Shown here piece by piece: positions 39,740 through 49,330 of a DNA stretch of 64,000 bases. Origin of the DNA: Thalassospiraceae bacterium LMO-SO8 (lineage in GTDB: Bacteria > Pseudomonadota > Alphaproteobacteria > Rhodospirillales > Casp-alpha2); contig CP134226.1 of NCBI GenBank assembly GCA_031655335.1, forward strand, positions 1,736,001 to 1,800,000, read 5' to 3'. The notes under the pieces are model-generated. The model made no database searches. It had not been told where the DNA came from and worked only from the letters and a program-made list of their open reading frames with translations. Position 1 is the stretch's first letter, and every line of letters starts with the position of its first letter. The position numbers and the translations under genes were made by a program.

Positions 39740-41076
39740 ACCTTCACCGGCGCCGCCCGGCCCTTGACCGGGATCTCCCCCTGAAACGCAGACGCATAGC
39801 CGCCGCCGCAGGTGTCGATGGTTTCCTGCGTGCACATGACGTAGGTCCCGTACTGCTTGTTCAGCTGCTCCAGCCGCGCGGCGATGTTCACGTTGTCGCC
39901 GTGCACGGTGAAGGTCAGGCGTTCGGCCGTGCCGACGGCGCCGACCACGATGGGCCCGGTGTTGACGCCGCAGCGGGTCAACAGCCTGACCCCGTCGCCG
40001 AAGGTGCGTTCGCGGCACACCCGTTCGATCTCGAGCGCGCAGTCGATCGCCCGGGCCGCGTGATCGTCCTGCGGCGTCACGGCGTTGAAGGTGATCAGCA
40101 TGGCGTCCCCTTCGAACAGCAGAACCACGCCGCCGTGCCGGCTGATGATTTCGCCCATGGCCTGGAAATAATCGTTGATGGTGCGGGCCAGTTCCGCGGG
40201 CGACATCTTTTCCGACGCGGTTGAAAAGCCCTCGATGTCCGTGAACACGATGGTCGCGACCTTGCTTTCGCCGTCGCCGGGCTGGATCGCGTGATCGGCC
40301 TGGGTGATCCGTTCGGCCACCTCGCGCGACACGAAGCGGGACAGGTCCTGGGCCGCGGTGCTTTCGATGATCGCGCGGTAGAGCGAGCGCCGCGCGCGCA
40401 GCACGGCGATGGCCAGCACGCCGGTGACCATGAGGATGGAGACGATTTTGTCGATTTCGGCGCCGATCAGGATGGCGTTCGACGTCATGTATTCCACGTA
40501 GTCACGGGTGATCATGGGATTGCCGGCTTCTGCGTGGACGACGTAGTACATGAGGCCGAGCCAGCCCACGGACGCGGACGCCCCGGCGAGCAGGATATAG
40601 CCCGGCTCGAAACGCAGGGTGCGCAGGCCGATGAAGATGAACACGTACATCAGGGTCGGGGCCTTCAGGTAGAAGCTCGCGGGCTGCATGTACTTGATGT
40701 GGAACGACCAGATCAGCACCATCAGCAAGGCCATGTCGATCACCACCGAGGCGGTCAGCAACGGCGTGTTGAGGGCGTTGCGGTAGGCCGCGATCATGCG
40801 CACCAGGGTGAAGGCGAAATAGAAGGCGAGGGCCGCCGGCACCAGGTCGAACTGCGTCTGCGGGCCCTTGGGCGACGCGGCCCACAGGCTTCCGAACAGC
40901 AGGACCAGCAGCAACTGCATCCAGCTGATGAGCTTCTCGCCCTGCAACTGCTGCGCGGCGATGCGGTCGCGCACGCGGGCCGGCAGCCGGTCGCCGACCG
41001 GATGACCGAAGATGAAATCGGAAAGGCGTTGCCACATGCCCGAACGATGGACTGACGCGGCCGAAAGCTCAATCAT
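39712..41076 (-). CDS. Membrane-bound adenylate/guanylate cyclase
   Basis: 454 residues. The first ~240 residues hold about six membrane helices with no named sensor domain. The C-terminal class III cyclase domain has both metal-binding aspartates (FTDIEGFS and FEGDAMLITF) and the NTGPIVVGAVGTAERLTFTV stretch, so it looks catalytically competent. The product, cAMP or cGMP, is not decided by what I can see, though most bacterial members make cAMP. It is a single-gene unit upstream of the GntR gene on the same strand. Confidence 0.88.
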   Translation of the reverse strand: MIELSAASVHRSGMWQRLSDFIFGHPVGDRLPARVRDRIAAQQLQGEKLISWMQLLLVLLFGSLWAASPKGPQTQFDLVPAALAFYFAFTLVRMIAAYRNALNTPLLTASVVIDMALLMVLIWSFHIKYMQPASFYLKAPTLMYVFIFIGLRTLRFEPGYILLAGASASVGWLGLMYYVVHAEAGNPMITRDYVEYMTSNAILIGAEIDKIVSILMVTGVLAIAVLRARRSLYRAIIESTAAQDLSRFVSREVAERITQADHAIQPGDGESKVATIVFTDIEGFSTASEKMSPAELARTINDYFQAMGEIISRHGGVVLLFEGDAMLITFNAVTPQDDHAARAIDCALEIERVCRERTFGDGVRLLTRCGVNTGPIVVGAVGTAERLTFTVHGDNVNIAARLEQLNKQYGTYVMCTQETIDTCGGGYASAFQGEIPVKGRAAPVKVYSVAPVAD

Positions 41077-41174
41077 GGAATGCAGGTTCCCTTCAGATGG
41101 CGGCCTGTCTAGCAGACGGGGCCGCTCACCGGGAATTCACGGCTGCGTCATCTGCCGGGGGATCGGAAGGGGGA

Positions 41175-41861
41175 TCAGGCGGCGTCTCCGACGCCGCCGT
41201 CCTGGCGCAAGGCTTCCTTCACCGCCTCGCATTTGTTTTGCAGGTGGTCGCGCAGGACCTTGGCGAGTTTGGGGCCGTCGCGTGCTTCCAGGGCGGCCAG
41301 CATGTCCTCGTGCTCGGCCATGGCCTGTTTCCAGCGTTCGGACGTGATGGAGGAAATATAGCGCGCCCGGCGGATGCGGCCGGCCAGGCCTTCGTACATG
41401 GAAACGAGCAGGTCGTTACCGGCCGAGCCCATGATCTTTTCGTGGATCTTCTGGTTGAGGGCGAAATACTCCGCCCGTTCCCCCCGCGTGTGATGCAGGG
41501 CCATCTGGTAATGCAGGGCGCGCAGCTCGGCCAGATCCGCCTCCGACGCATTGGCGCAGGCAAGCTCCCCGGCCAATGCCTCCAACGCCCCCATCACGGG
41601 AAACATCTCGTCCACGTCGGCGGCGGTCAGCCGGGCGACCCTGGCCCCCCGGTTGGGCAGAAGTTCCAGCACGCCTTCCGACGCCAAGACCTTGAGCGCC
41701 TCGCGCAGCGGCGTGCGCGAAATGCCGAGCGTTTCGCAGAGCAGCCGTTCCGGCACCTTGTCCCCCGGCTTCAGATCGCCGTCATAGACCATGGCGCGCA
41801 CCCGGTTGACGATGGTGTCGTGCAGGGACGGGCGCTCGATGGGGGTGTGCGAAGCATCCAT
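41175..41861 (-). CDS. GntR-family (FCD/FadR-type) regulator
   Basis: 228 residues from the ATG at 41861 (GGAG eight bases upstream). The N-terminal winged helix is ERLLCETLGISRTPLREALK; the C-terminal all-helical FCD domain contains conserved His/Asp positions for a metal-bound organic acid (FALNQKIHEKIM, AEHEDMLAALE). It starts five bases past the stop of the FAD/Fe-S oxidoreductase, so the two are co-transcribed. It probably senses a 2-hydroxy or 2-oxo acid and controls the divergent promoters at about 45 kb. Confidence 0.88.
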   Translation of the reverse strand: MDASHTPIERPSLHDTIVNRVRAMVYDGDLKPGDKVPERLLCETLGISRTPLREALKVLASEGVLELLPNRGARVARLTAADVDEMFPVMGALEALAGELACANASEADLAELRALHYQMALHHTRGERAEYFALNQKIHEKIMGSAGNDLLVSMYEGLAGRIRRARYISSITSERWKQAMAEHEDMLAALEARDGPKLAKVLRDHLQNKCEAVKEALRQDGGVGDAA

Positions 41862-41866
41862 GGGCG

Positions 41867-44800
41867 TCACTCCGTTGCCAGGAAGCGGTCGAGAACCTGG
41901 GCCACGTGCACCGCCGCGCGCGGCGTGCCGTCGGCGATTTGATGGCGGCAGCTGGTGCCGTCGGCAACGATCATCGTGTCCGCCTCGGCGCCTCTGACGG
42001 CGGGCAGCAGGGCCAGTTCGCCCATGCGCTTGGACACGGCGACGTTGTCCGCGTCGTAGCCGAAGGCGCCCGCCATGCCGCAACAGCTTGAATCGACCGT
42101 TTCCACGTTCAGCCCCGGCACCAGACGCAGGGCCGTTTCGACCGCCCCCATGGCGGCGAAGGCCTTCTGATGGCAATGGCCGTGCAGCAGCGCCTTGGCG
42201 TCGGCGGCGTTCTTCAGGGGCAGGGTGAGGGTTCCGGCATCGGCTTCCGCCGCCAGGAATTCCTCGAACAGCATGGCCTTGGCGGCCAGCGCCTTGGTGT
42301 CCTCGCCCGGCAGCAGGACCGTGAATTCGTCGCGCAGGGTCAGGAGGCACGACGGCTCCAGCCCGACGATGGGCACGCCCGCCTCGACGAAGGGCTTCAA
42401 GGCCGCCAGCGTGCGCGCCGCTTCCTTCTTCGCTTCGTCGGCAAGACCGGCGGCCAGGAACGTGCGCCCGCAGCACAGCGGCCGCGTGCGGTCCGGCGCC
42501 TGCGCCGTGACCACGCGGTAACCGGCGGCGGTCAGCACGCGCCGCGCGGCGGCCAGATTTTCCGGCTCGAAATAGGTGTTGAAGGTATCGCCCAGAAGGA
42601 CCACGGCCTTGCCCGCCGGGCAGGAAGTTGCGTCCATGGGCGCGCCCTTGTCCGGCGCCGATGCCCAGCGCGGCAGGGTGCGGTCGGCGGAAAAGCCCAG
42701 CAGTTTTTCCGACAGCCAGGGCAGGCCGGGCAGGGTGTCGCGCAGGTTCAGCAGCCAGGACAGCTTCGACGCCACGGGGGCATAGCGCGGCAGATAGGCG
42801 ACCAGCCGGTCGAACAGGCGCAGCCCGTGGCGCTTGTTGTACTGGTTCAGGAATTCGATCTTCATGCGCGCCATGTCGACGCCCGTGGGGCATTCGCGCT
42901 TGCAACCCTTGCAGCCGACGCAAAGCTTCATGGTGGCGGCCATGTCGTCCGACGTGAAGGCGTCGGGCCCCAACTGGCCCGAAATGGCGAGGCGGAGCGT
43001 GTTGGCGCGGCCGCGGGTCAGGTGCTGTTCATCCCCCGTGGCGCGGAACGACGGGCACATGACCCCGGCGTCGCGCTTGCGGCAGGCCCCGTTGTTGTTG
43101 CACATCTCGACCGCCCCGGCGAAGCCGCCCCAGTCGGACCAGTCGAGGACCGTCGCGATCTCCTGCGTCTGATAGCCGGGCTTGAAGCGGAACAGCGTGC
43201 GGTCGTCCATTTTCGGCGGGTCGACGATCTTGCCCGGGTTCATCAGGCCCGTGGGGTCGACCGTGTTCTTGACCTCCTTGAAGGTCTCGACCATGCGCGT
43301 GCCGAACATGGCCTCGTGGAATTCGGAACGCACCAGCCCGTCGCCGTGTTCGCCCGAATGCGATCCTTTGTATTCGCGGACCATCTCGAAGGCTTCCTCG
43401 GCGATGGCGCGCATCTGCTTCGCACCCAGGTCCTGCTTCAGGTTGATGACCGGGCGGACGTGCAATGTCCCGACCGAGGCATGAGCGTACCAGGTGCCCT
43501 CGGTGCCGTGCTTGTGGAACACCTGCGTCAGGCGGTCGGTGTATTCGGCCAAGTCCTCCAGGCGCACGGCGCAGTCCTCGACGAAGGAGATCGGCTTCCC
43601 GTCCCCCTTCATGGACATCATGATGTTGAGGCCCGACTTGCGGACCTCCCACACGTCGCGCTGGAAGGCCGGGTCCACGGCCTCGACCACCGCGTCGGGG
43701 AAGCCCAGGTCGGCCATCATCTCGCCCAGCTGTTTCAGCTTGGCGAGCAGGGGCTCGCGTTCCTCGCCGGCGAATTCGACCAGCAGCAGGGCATCGGGCT
43801 CGCCCTTCACGAAGCGCTCCACCGTGGGGCGGAAGATTTCGATGTCGCGGGCCAGGCCGATCATGGTGCGGTCGACCAGCTCGACCGCCGCCGGGCCCAG
43901 GGTCACCAGATGCTGGGCCGCGTCCATGCATTTGTAGAAGGTCGGGAAATGGCACACGCCCAGCACCTTGTGCTTCGGCAGGGGCTGTAGATCCAGGTGC
44001 AGTCTGGTCGAGAAGGCGAGGGTGCCTTCCGATCCGATCAGAAGATGGGCGAGGTTCGGATGGGTCTGCTGGCGGTACAGCGTCGCCTCGGCCCAGGGGC
44101 CCTTGGGCGCGCCGCCGGGCATCAGGGAATCGATGTTGTAGCCGCCGACCCGGCGCATCAGGTCGGGGAAGGATTGGCGGATGTGGTCGCCCTCGCGCCG
44201 GCCGATGTCGAGCAGCCTGGCCACCATGTCCTGCTGCACGGGGTCGAGCTTGGCCGCCGGCTCGTTGTCCGACACCTCGCCGAAGCGCATGGCGCGGCCG
44301 TCCATGGTCACCGCGTCGATGGCGCGCACGTTGTCGCGCATGGTGCCGTAAACGATGGACCGCGAGCCGCAGGAATTGTTGCCCGCCATACCGCCCAGCG
44401 TGGCGCGGGACGAGGTCGAGACGTCGACCGGGAACCACAGGCCGTGGGGCTTGAGATAGGCGTTCAGATGATCGAGCACCAGGCCCGGTTCGACCAGGGC
44501 CTGGCGGCCCGCCGCGTCGAACTCGAGAATCTTGTTCAGGTGCTTGGACAGGTCGACGACCAGGGCCTCGCCCACGGTCTGCCCGCATTGCGACGTGCCG
44601 CCGCCGCGCGGCAGGATCGGCACGCCTTGGTCCCGCGCGACGGCGATGATGGCTGCCACGTCGTCGGCGTCCTCGGGCACGACGACGCCCAAGGGCTCGA
44701 TCTGATAGATCGAGGCATCCGTCGAATAGCGCCCGCGCGAAAACGGATCGAACAGAACCTGGCCCTTGATCGCGGCCTTCAGGCGGCGGGCGAGGGCGGG

Positions 44801-44887
44801 GTCGCCCTTGGTCGGGCGGCTGCGGGAAGCGTCGGCGGCAAGGGCGGTGTCGGACGGGGCCATGGGCGGAGATCGCTTTGTCATCAT
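41867..44887 (-). CDS. FAD-linked oxidase / Fe-S (D-2-hydroxyacid dehydrogenase-type) fusion
   Basis: About 1006 residues from the ATG at 44887; the frame is open to 44926 and another ATG lies at 44863. Domains in order: FAD_binding_4 (LPRGGGTSQCGQTVGEALVV), FAD-oxidase C, a 4Fe-4S ferredoxin-like segment (CVGCKGCKRECPTGVDMARM), and a C-terminal CCG domain with two CCG motifs. This YdiJ/GlcD-GlpC type fusion oxidises D-lactate, D-2-hydroxyglutarate or a similar acid and passes electrons to the membrane chain. The substrate is unproven; its neighbours point to 2-hydroxyacid or glyoxylate metabolism. Confidence 0.87.
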   Translation of the reverse strand: MMTKRSPPMAPSDTALAADASRSRPTKGDPALARRLKAAIKGQVLFDPFSRGRYSTDASIYQIEPLGVVVPEDADDVAAIIAVARDQGVPILPRGGGTSQCGQTVGEALVVDLSKHLNKILEFDAAGRQALVEPGLVLDHLNAYLKPHGLWFPVDVSTSSRATLGGMAGNNSCGSRSIVYGTMRDNVRAIDAVTMDGRAMRFGEVSDNEPAAKLDPVQQDMVARLLDIGRREGDHIRQSFPDLMRRVGGYNIDSLMPGGAPKGPWAEATLYRQQTHPNLAHLLIGSEGTLAFSTRLHLDLQPLPKHKVLGVCHFPTFYKCMDAAQHLVTLGPAAVELVDRTMIGLARDIEIFRPTVERFVKGEPDALLLVEFAGEEREPLLAKLKQLGEMMADLGFPDAVVEAVDPAFQRDVWEVRKSGLNIMMSMKGDGKPISFVEDCAVRLEDLAEYTDRLTQVFHKHGTEGTWYAHASVGTLHVRPVINLKQDLGAKQMRAIAEEAFEMVREYKGSHSGEHGDGLVRSEFHEAMFGTRMVETFKEVKNTVDPTGLMNPGKIVDPPKMDDRTLFRFKPGYQTQEIATVLDWSDWGGFAGAVEMCNNNGACRKRDAGVMCPSFRATGDEQHLTRGRANTLRLAISGQLGPDAFTSDDMAATMKLCVGCKGCKRECPTGVDMARMKIEFLNQYNKRHGLRLFDRLVAYLPRYAPVASKLSWLLNLRDTLPGLPWLSEKLLGFSADRTLPRWASAPDKGAPMDATSCPAGKAVVLLGDTFNTYFEPENLAAARRVLTAAGYRVVTAQAPDRTRPLCCGRTFLAAGLADEAKKEAARTLAALKPFVEAGVPIVGLEPSCLLTLRDEFTVLLPGEDTKALAAKAMLFEEFLAAEADAGTLTLPLKNAADAKALLHGHCHQKAFAAMGAVETALRLVPGLNVETVDSSCCGMAGAFGYDADNVAVSKRMGELALLPAVRGAEADTMIVADGTSCRHQIADGTPRAAVHVAQVLDRFLATE

Positions 44888-44988
44888 AGGGGATGCGGAG
44901 TGTATCAAATTGCATTCAAAATACAATAAGGCAAATCAACAGCGCCGGATAAAATTCCATTTTTATTGAATTATCTATATGTAATTAC

Positions 44989-45055
44989 ACGATAATTATC
45001 GTTTTTCATCAGGTATGCCCGAATCCGGGTTGTCTGGGCAAAAAATGTATGCATA
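44989..45055. promoter_or_regulatory. Palindromes in the divergent glyoxylate-cluster promoter region
   Basis: A perfect 14-base palindrome ACGATAATTATCGT (44989-45002) and an 8-base palindrome TATGCATA (45048-45055) lie in the AT-rich 227-base space between the oxidoreductase and aminotransferase genes. Short AT-rich palindromes are typical operators for FCD-type GntR regulators such as the one encoded at 41175. Confidence 0.45.
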
Positions 45056-45114
45056 ATTCCGGAACTGTCGCGCCACCGGGCGCGGCCCATCGATTATAAA
45101 GAGGACATCCGATC

Positions 45115-46293
45115 ATGACTGTGCGCCGCGGCCGCCATTTCCTGCAGATTCCGGGCCCCTCCAACACGCCCGACCGCATCCTTCGCGCCATGGATTATCC
45201 GGTGATGGATCACCGCGGCCCCGATTTCGCCGACCTGGGGCTGTCCTGCATCGCCGGCATGAAGAAGGTGTTCAAGACGGAAAAGTGCGAGGTCGTGATC
45301 TATCCCGCGTCGGGGACCGGCGCCTGGGAAGCCGCACTCGCCAACACCATGTCGCCGGGCGACCGGGTGCTGATGTACGAAACCGGCCAGTTCGCGACCC
45401 TGTGGAAGAACCTGGCGCTGCGTCTCGGCCTGGTGCCTGAGTTCATCGACGGCGACTGGCGCCACGGCGTCGACGCCGCCGCCATCGAGGCGCGCCTGAA
45501 CGAGGACACGGACCGCGAGATCAAGGCCGTCTGCATGGTCCATAACGAAACGTCGACGGGCGTGACCTCGCGGGTCAAGCTGGTGCGCGAAGCCATCGAC
45601 CGCACGGGCCATCCGGCCCTGTTCATGGTCGATACCATCTCGGGCCTCGCCTCCGCCGATTTCCAAATGGACGAATGGGGCGTCGACGTCGCCGTCGCCG
45701 GATCGCAGAAGGGTCTGATGTTGCCGCCGGGGATCAGCTTCAACTGCGTCTCGGAAAAGGCGCAGGAAGTGTCCAAGACGGCCAGCCTGCCCAAGTCCTA
45801 TTGGGCCTGGGACGAAATGATCACCATGAACAAGACCGGCTATTTCCCCTATACGCCGGCAACCAATCTGCTTTACGGCCTCAAGGAAGCCATCGCCATG
45901 CTGATGGAGGAAGGGCTCGACAACGTGTTCGCCCGCCACGAGCGCGTGGCCGAGGCGACCCGCCGCGCCGTGCGCGCCTGGGGCCTCGAGGTCCTGTGCC
46001 AGGAACCCAAGGAGTATTCCCCCGTGCTGACCGCCGTGGTCATGCCCGAAGGCCACAGCGCCGACAATTTCCGCCGTGTGACGTTGGAGGCCTTCGACAT
46101 GTCGCTCGGCAACGGCCTCAACAAGATCGCCGACAAGGTGTTCCGCATCGGCCACCTGGGCGATTTCAACGAACTGATGCTGATGGGCACGCTCTCGGGC
46201 GTCGAAATGGGCCTGGAACTGGCCAAGGTGCCCCATGAAAAGGGCGGCGTCGACGCGGCCATGGCCTATCTGGTCAATCCGCAGGCGCGCTGA
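45115..46293 (+). CDS. Serine--glyoxylate aminotransferase-type PLP enzyme
   Basis: 392 residues of aminotransferase class V. The N-terminus GRHFLQIPGPSNTPDRILRA and the lysine motif VAVAGSQKGLMLPPG (PLP lysine) match SgaA-type serine/alanine--glyoxylate aminotransferases. It would make glycine and hydroxypyruvate from serine and glyoxylate. It starts 228 bases from the divergent 2-hydroxyacid oxidoreductase and is followed by a CoA-transferase, suggesting a glyoxylate or C2-acid pathway. Confidence 0.9.
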   Translation: MTVRRGRHFLQIPGPSNTPDRILRAMDYPVMDHRGPDFADLGLSCIAGMKKVFKTEKCEVVIYPASGTGAWEAALANTMSPGDRVLMYETGQFATLWKNLALRLGLVPEFIDGDWRHGVDAAAIEARLNEDTDREIKAVCMVHNETSTGVTSRVKLVREAIDRTGHPALFMVDTISGLASADFQMDEWGVDVAVAGSQKGLMLPPGISFNCVSEKAQEVSKTASLPKSYWAWDEMITMNKTGYFPYTPATNLLYGLKEAIAMLMEEGLDNVFARHERVAEATRRAVRAWGLEVLCQEPKEYSPVLTAVVMPEGHSADNFRRVTLEAFDMSLGNGLNKIADKVFRIGHLGDFNELMLMGTLSGVEMGLELAKVPHEKGGVDAAMAYLVNPQAR

Positions 46294-46358
46294 TCCCACC
46301 CCCGCGCGTTGCGGACAGGATGCAGACAAGCAGACAAGAAGAAACGGAAGGAGAGATC

Positions 46359-47570
46359 ATGGCACGAGGTGATGGGCCGCTCGGCGGCATGAAGGTTCTG
46401 GACCTGACCCATGTGATGGCCGGGCCGACCTGTGCCCTGATGCTGGCCGACATGGGCGCGGACGTCATCAAGGTGGAAAAGGTGCCGGGCGGCGACGACA
46501 CCCGCCGCGCGGCCCCACCCAAGATTGGCGACGAGGCGGCGGCCTTCCTGGTCATGAACCGGGGCAAGCGGTCGGTCGCCGTGGACCTGAAAACCCCGGG
46601 CGGTCAGGCCGCCGTGCGCCGCATGGCGCTTGAGGCCGACGTGCTGCTGGAAAACTACCGTCAGGGCACGCTGGCCAAGCTGGGCCTGGACTATGAGGAA
46701 CTGAAAAAAGAAAACCCCAAGCTGGTGTGGTGTTCGATCTCCGGCTTCGGGCAGACGGGGCCTTACGCGGAACGCGGCGGCTTCGATTTGATCGCCCAGG
46801 GCATGTCGGGCCTCATGCACATCACCGGCGAAGGCCCGGGCCGTCCGCCCTGCAAGGTCGGCTCGCCGATCACCGACATCACCGCCGGCCTGCTGGCGGC
46901 CATGGGCGTGTCCGCCGCCTATGCCCATGCGGTCAAGACCGGGCAGGGCCAGGTCGTCGATACCTCCCTGTTCGAGGCCGGGATCATCCATACCTACTGG
47001 CAATCGGCGATCGCCTTCGCGACGGGGGTTTCCCCCGCCGCCATGGGCTCGGCCCATCCCTTGAACGCGCCCTATCAGGCGTTCGAAACGGCGGACGGCT
47101 GGATCACCTGCGGGGCGGCAAATCAACGCACCTGGGAACGGCTGCTCGAAGCCCTCGACAATCCGGCCATCGCCGACGATCCCCGGTTCACGGACAACAC
47201 CGGGCGCATGGCCAACCGCCAGGCATTGGAAGACGTGCTGACGCCGATCTTCAAGTCCCGGCCCGCCGCCGACTGGCTCGCCAAGTTCGACGCGGTCGGC
47301 CTGCCCGCCGGCCCGGTCCTCGACATCACGCAGATGCACGCCGATCCGCATGCCCTGGCCCGCGACATGATCGTCGAGGTGCCGCACAAGACCCTCGGCA
47401 CGGCCAAGGCGCTCGGCATGCCGGTGAAGTTCTCGGGCACGCCCGCGAAGACGGATCAGGGCGCGCCGGTCTACGGCCAGCACACGCGCGAAGTCCTCGC
47501 CGAATACGGCTACGGCGCCGACGAGATCCAGGCCCTGATCGACGATGGCGCGGTGATCGCCGCCGACTAG
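46359..47570 (+). CDS. CaiB/BaiF-family CoA-transferase
   Basis: About 403 residues from the ATG at 46359, preceded by GAAGGAGAG. The class III CoA-transferase signatures are KVLDLTHVMAGPTCALMLAD, the NRGKRSVAVDLK stretch and GFGQTGPYAERGGFDLIAQG. The nucleophilic Asp lies in the SPITDI segment. Substrates in the family include carnitine, oxalate, malate and mesaconate; the aminotransferase upstream makes a C2-C5 hydroxy or oxo acid likely. It is in one operon with the aminotransferase. Confidence 0.88.
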   Translation: MARGDGPLGGMKVLDLTHVMAGPTCALMLADMGADVIKVEKVPGGDDTRRAAPPKIGDEAAAFLVMNRGKRSVAVDLKTPGGQAAVRRMALEADVLLENYRQGTLAKLGLDYEELKKENPKLVWCSISGFGQTGPYAERGGFDLIAQGMSGLMHITGEGPGRPPCKVGSPITDITAGLLAAMGVSAAYAHAVKTGQGQVVDTSLFEAGIIHTYWQSAIAFATGVSPAAMGSAHPLNAPYQAFETADGWITCGAANQRTWERLLEALDNPAIADDPRFTDNTGRMANRQALEDVLTPIFKSRPAADWLAKFDAVGLPAGPVLDITQMHADPHALARDMIVEVPHKTLGTAKALGMPVKFSGTPAKTDQGAPVYGQHTREVLAEYGYGADEIQALIDDGAVIAAD

Positions 47571-47594
47571 GGCCTATCAAGATGATAGGCTCTA
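47568..47594. terminator. Symmetric hairpin holding both convergent stop codons
   Basis: TAGGGCCTATCA, loop AGA, TGATAGGCTCTA: twelve paired positions with one G-T wobble. The left arm begins with the TAG stop of the CoA-transferase, and the right arm ends with the TAG stop of the protease on the other strand. It lacks a T run, so it may act as a barrier or RNA stabiliser rather than a full terminator. Confidence 0.55.
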
Positions 47595-48575
47595 GGGGCG
47601 GGCTTGCAGGGTCAGGCTGATCTGTCGATCCGCGCCGCCGCGCCGCACGGTCAGGGCGACGGCGTCTCCCGCGTGATGACGGAACAGGGCCGCGCGAAAC
47701 TGCCCCGGTGACGTCACCGGCCTGCCGTCAATTTTTGTGATGACATCGCCCGCATCGATCCCGGCGGCGAAGGCGGGTCCGCCCCGCGCGACCTCGACCA
47801 CGGCGACACCCCCGGTCCGTTCCTGTTGTTGGGCGGACAACGCCCCCGTTTCCATCCCCGCGGTCGCTTCCATCACCGTGCCGTGGGCGGCCAGGTCGCC
47901 GACGACCCGCGCCATCAGCGGCTGCGACGCCGCGAAGTTGACACCGATGTTGGCGTCGGAGCCTTGCGCGAAGATCGCCGAGACCAGGCCGACCAGACGT
48001 CCCTTGCCGTCGACCAGGGCCCCGCCCGATCCACCCGGGTTGACCGCTGCGTCGGTCTGGATGAAATCCTCGATCACGTTGAACCCGGCGTTGGCGCGGC
48101 CCGTCCCTGAGACCACGCCGCAGGATACGGAAATTCCCCGCCCGAACGGATTGCCGATGGCGCAGACCGGCTCGGCCAGGGTTGGCTCGGGCCCGGGTTC
48201 CGCCACGGGAAGGTCGATGGGAGCCTTCAGAAGGGCGATGTCCGTCGCCTTGTGACGGCCGACGATCTCGGCGGAAACGGTGCGCCCATCGGCAAGGCGA
48301 ATACGGACGCTGACGGCATCGCCCAGCACATGATCGTTGGTCGCGACGTAGCCGCCGGGCAGCACCGCGACGCCGGAAGCTTCCGGCGTGATGCGTCCGT
48401 CGGCGCTTTTCGGCGCGAATCCGGCCCGCACGCCTTGCCAGTTCGGCAGCACGACGACCACGGACTGTGCCGCCGTGGCCACGGCGGCGGGATCGATGCC
48501 GCCGGCCGTTCCCGTGCGGGGTGCCAAAACAAGGACCGCCGCCAGGGCGGGGGCGATGAGAATCCGTGCGCTCAT
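47592..48575 (-). CDS. Exported trypsin-like serine protease with PDZ domain
   Basis: About 327 residues from the ATG at 48575. The signal peptide is followed by a DegP/HtrA-type (S1C) protease domain with His in TNDHVLGD, Asp in ATDIALLKA and Ser in NPGGSGGALVD, then one PDZ domain (FAAGIDAGDVITKIDGRPV). It is shorter than DegP and has only one PDZ, as in DegS-like proteins, but with a cleavable-looking signal. Periplasmic quality control is the likely role. Confidence 0.88.
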   Translation of the reverse strand: MSARILIAPALAAVLVLAPRTGTAGGIDPAAVATAAQSVVVVLPNWQGVRAGFAPKSADGRITPEASGVAVLPGGYVATNDHVLGDAVSVRIRLADGRTVSAEIVGRHKATDIALLKAPIDLPVAEPGPEPTLAEPVCAIGNPFGRGISVSCGVVSGTGRANAGFNVIEDFIQTDAAVNPGGSGGALVDGKGRLVGLVSAIFAQGSDANIGVNFAASQPLMARVVGDLAAHGTVMEATAGMETGALSAQQQERTGGVAVVEVARGGPAFAAGIDAGDVITKIDGRPVTSPGQFRAALFRHHAGDAVALTVRRGGADRQISLTLQARP

Positions 48576-48671
48576 GCCGTCGTCTTTACCATGATGCGAA
48601 GCGGCCTGCCGACCTCTATATTGGCCAACCTTCATATTGAGAGGTCACGGCTTGAGAGGAATTCCGGCACA

Positions 48672-49169
48672 ATGAAGTTCGCACGCACCATCCGGCTCGA
48701 CGCTTCGGACCAGAACGTGTTCGACATTCCGGCGGAACCGGGCGAATGGGCCGTCGCCGGCACCTTTGAATTTCTTCAGGGTGAATTCGCCGACGGCGAT
48801 CCGTCGGCGTGGACCAACAAACAGCAGTTGGCGTTCAAGAGCGGCTGGATGGGCCTCGGCAGTTTCGGGCGGTCGACCTTCGTGCAGGTCGCGGTGCTGC
48901 CCGACGGCCAGGTCGAGGATGCGGTGCGGGCCCTGGCCGGGCATCTGTACGAACGCTACGGCGCCCCCGACATGATGGCGGCCCTCGACGCGGCCAGGGG
49001 CGAATGCCGCGACATGGCTGACCTCTGCGATCATCCGGCGGGCACGTTGCTGGCCATCGAACGGGACCTGACGGACGACGGCATCGCCGAGCGCGTGCGC
49101 GTGATCCCCGCCACGGGCGACGGTCAGCACGCCCGCATCTGGGGCGTGGCGGGCGACGATCCGGCCTGA
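48672..49169 (+). CDS. Small conserved protein, DUF6505-like
   Basis: 165 residues from the ATG at 48672 (GAGAGG upstream). Recognisable pieces are FARTIRLDASDQNVFDIPAE and GWMGLGSFGRSTFVQV. I believe this matches the DUF6505 family of alphaproteobacteria, whose role is unknown. It has no signal peptide or membrane helix. It is divergent from the protease and lies upstream of the bufferin operon, with 161 bases between them. Confidence 0.65.
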   Translation: MKFARTIRLDASDQNVFDIPAEPGEWAVAGTFEFLQGEFADGDPSAWTNKQQLAFKSGWMGLGSFGRSTFVQVAVLPDGQVEDAVRALAGHLYERYGAPDMMAALDAARGECRDMADLCDHPAGTLLAIERDLTDDGIAERVRVIPATGDGQHARIWGVAGDDPA

Positions 49170-49330
49170 ACGGTTCGCGGAGAATCCGCCGCATTTCACT
49201 CAAGCGTCTCTCACACCCTTGTGATGCCCTGCGACGTCAACGTTACGCCCGCTGCCGGCCCGCGCGGGTACACTCCTCCTCGACCGGACACGAGAGCCGG
49301 ATCATAGGTTTCACCAAAGGAGAGTACCCA

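Noticed and set aside
41175-42923. A 582-codon open frame ahead of the GntR regulator.
   Set aside because: The upstream part is a shadow frame of the FAD/Fe-S oxidoreductase; the GntR protein begins at 41861 with a good ribosome site.
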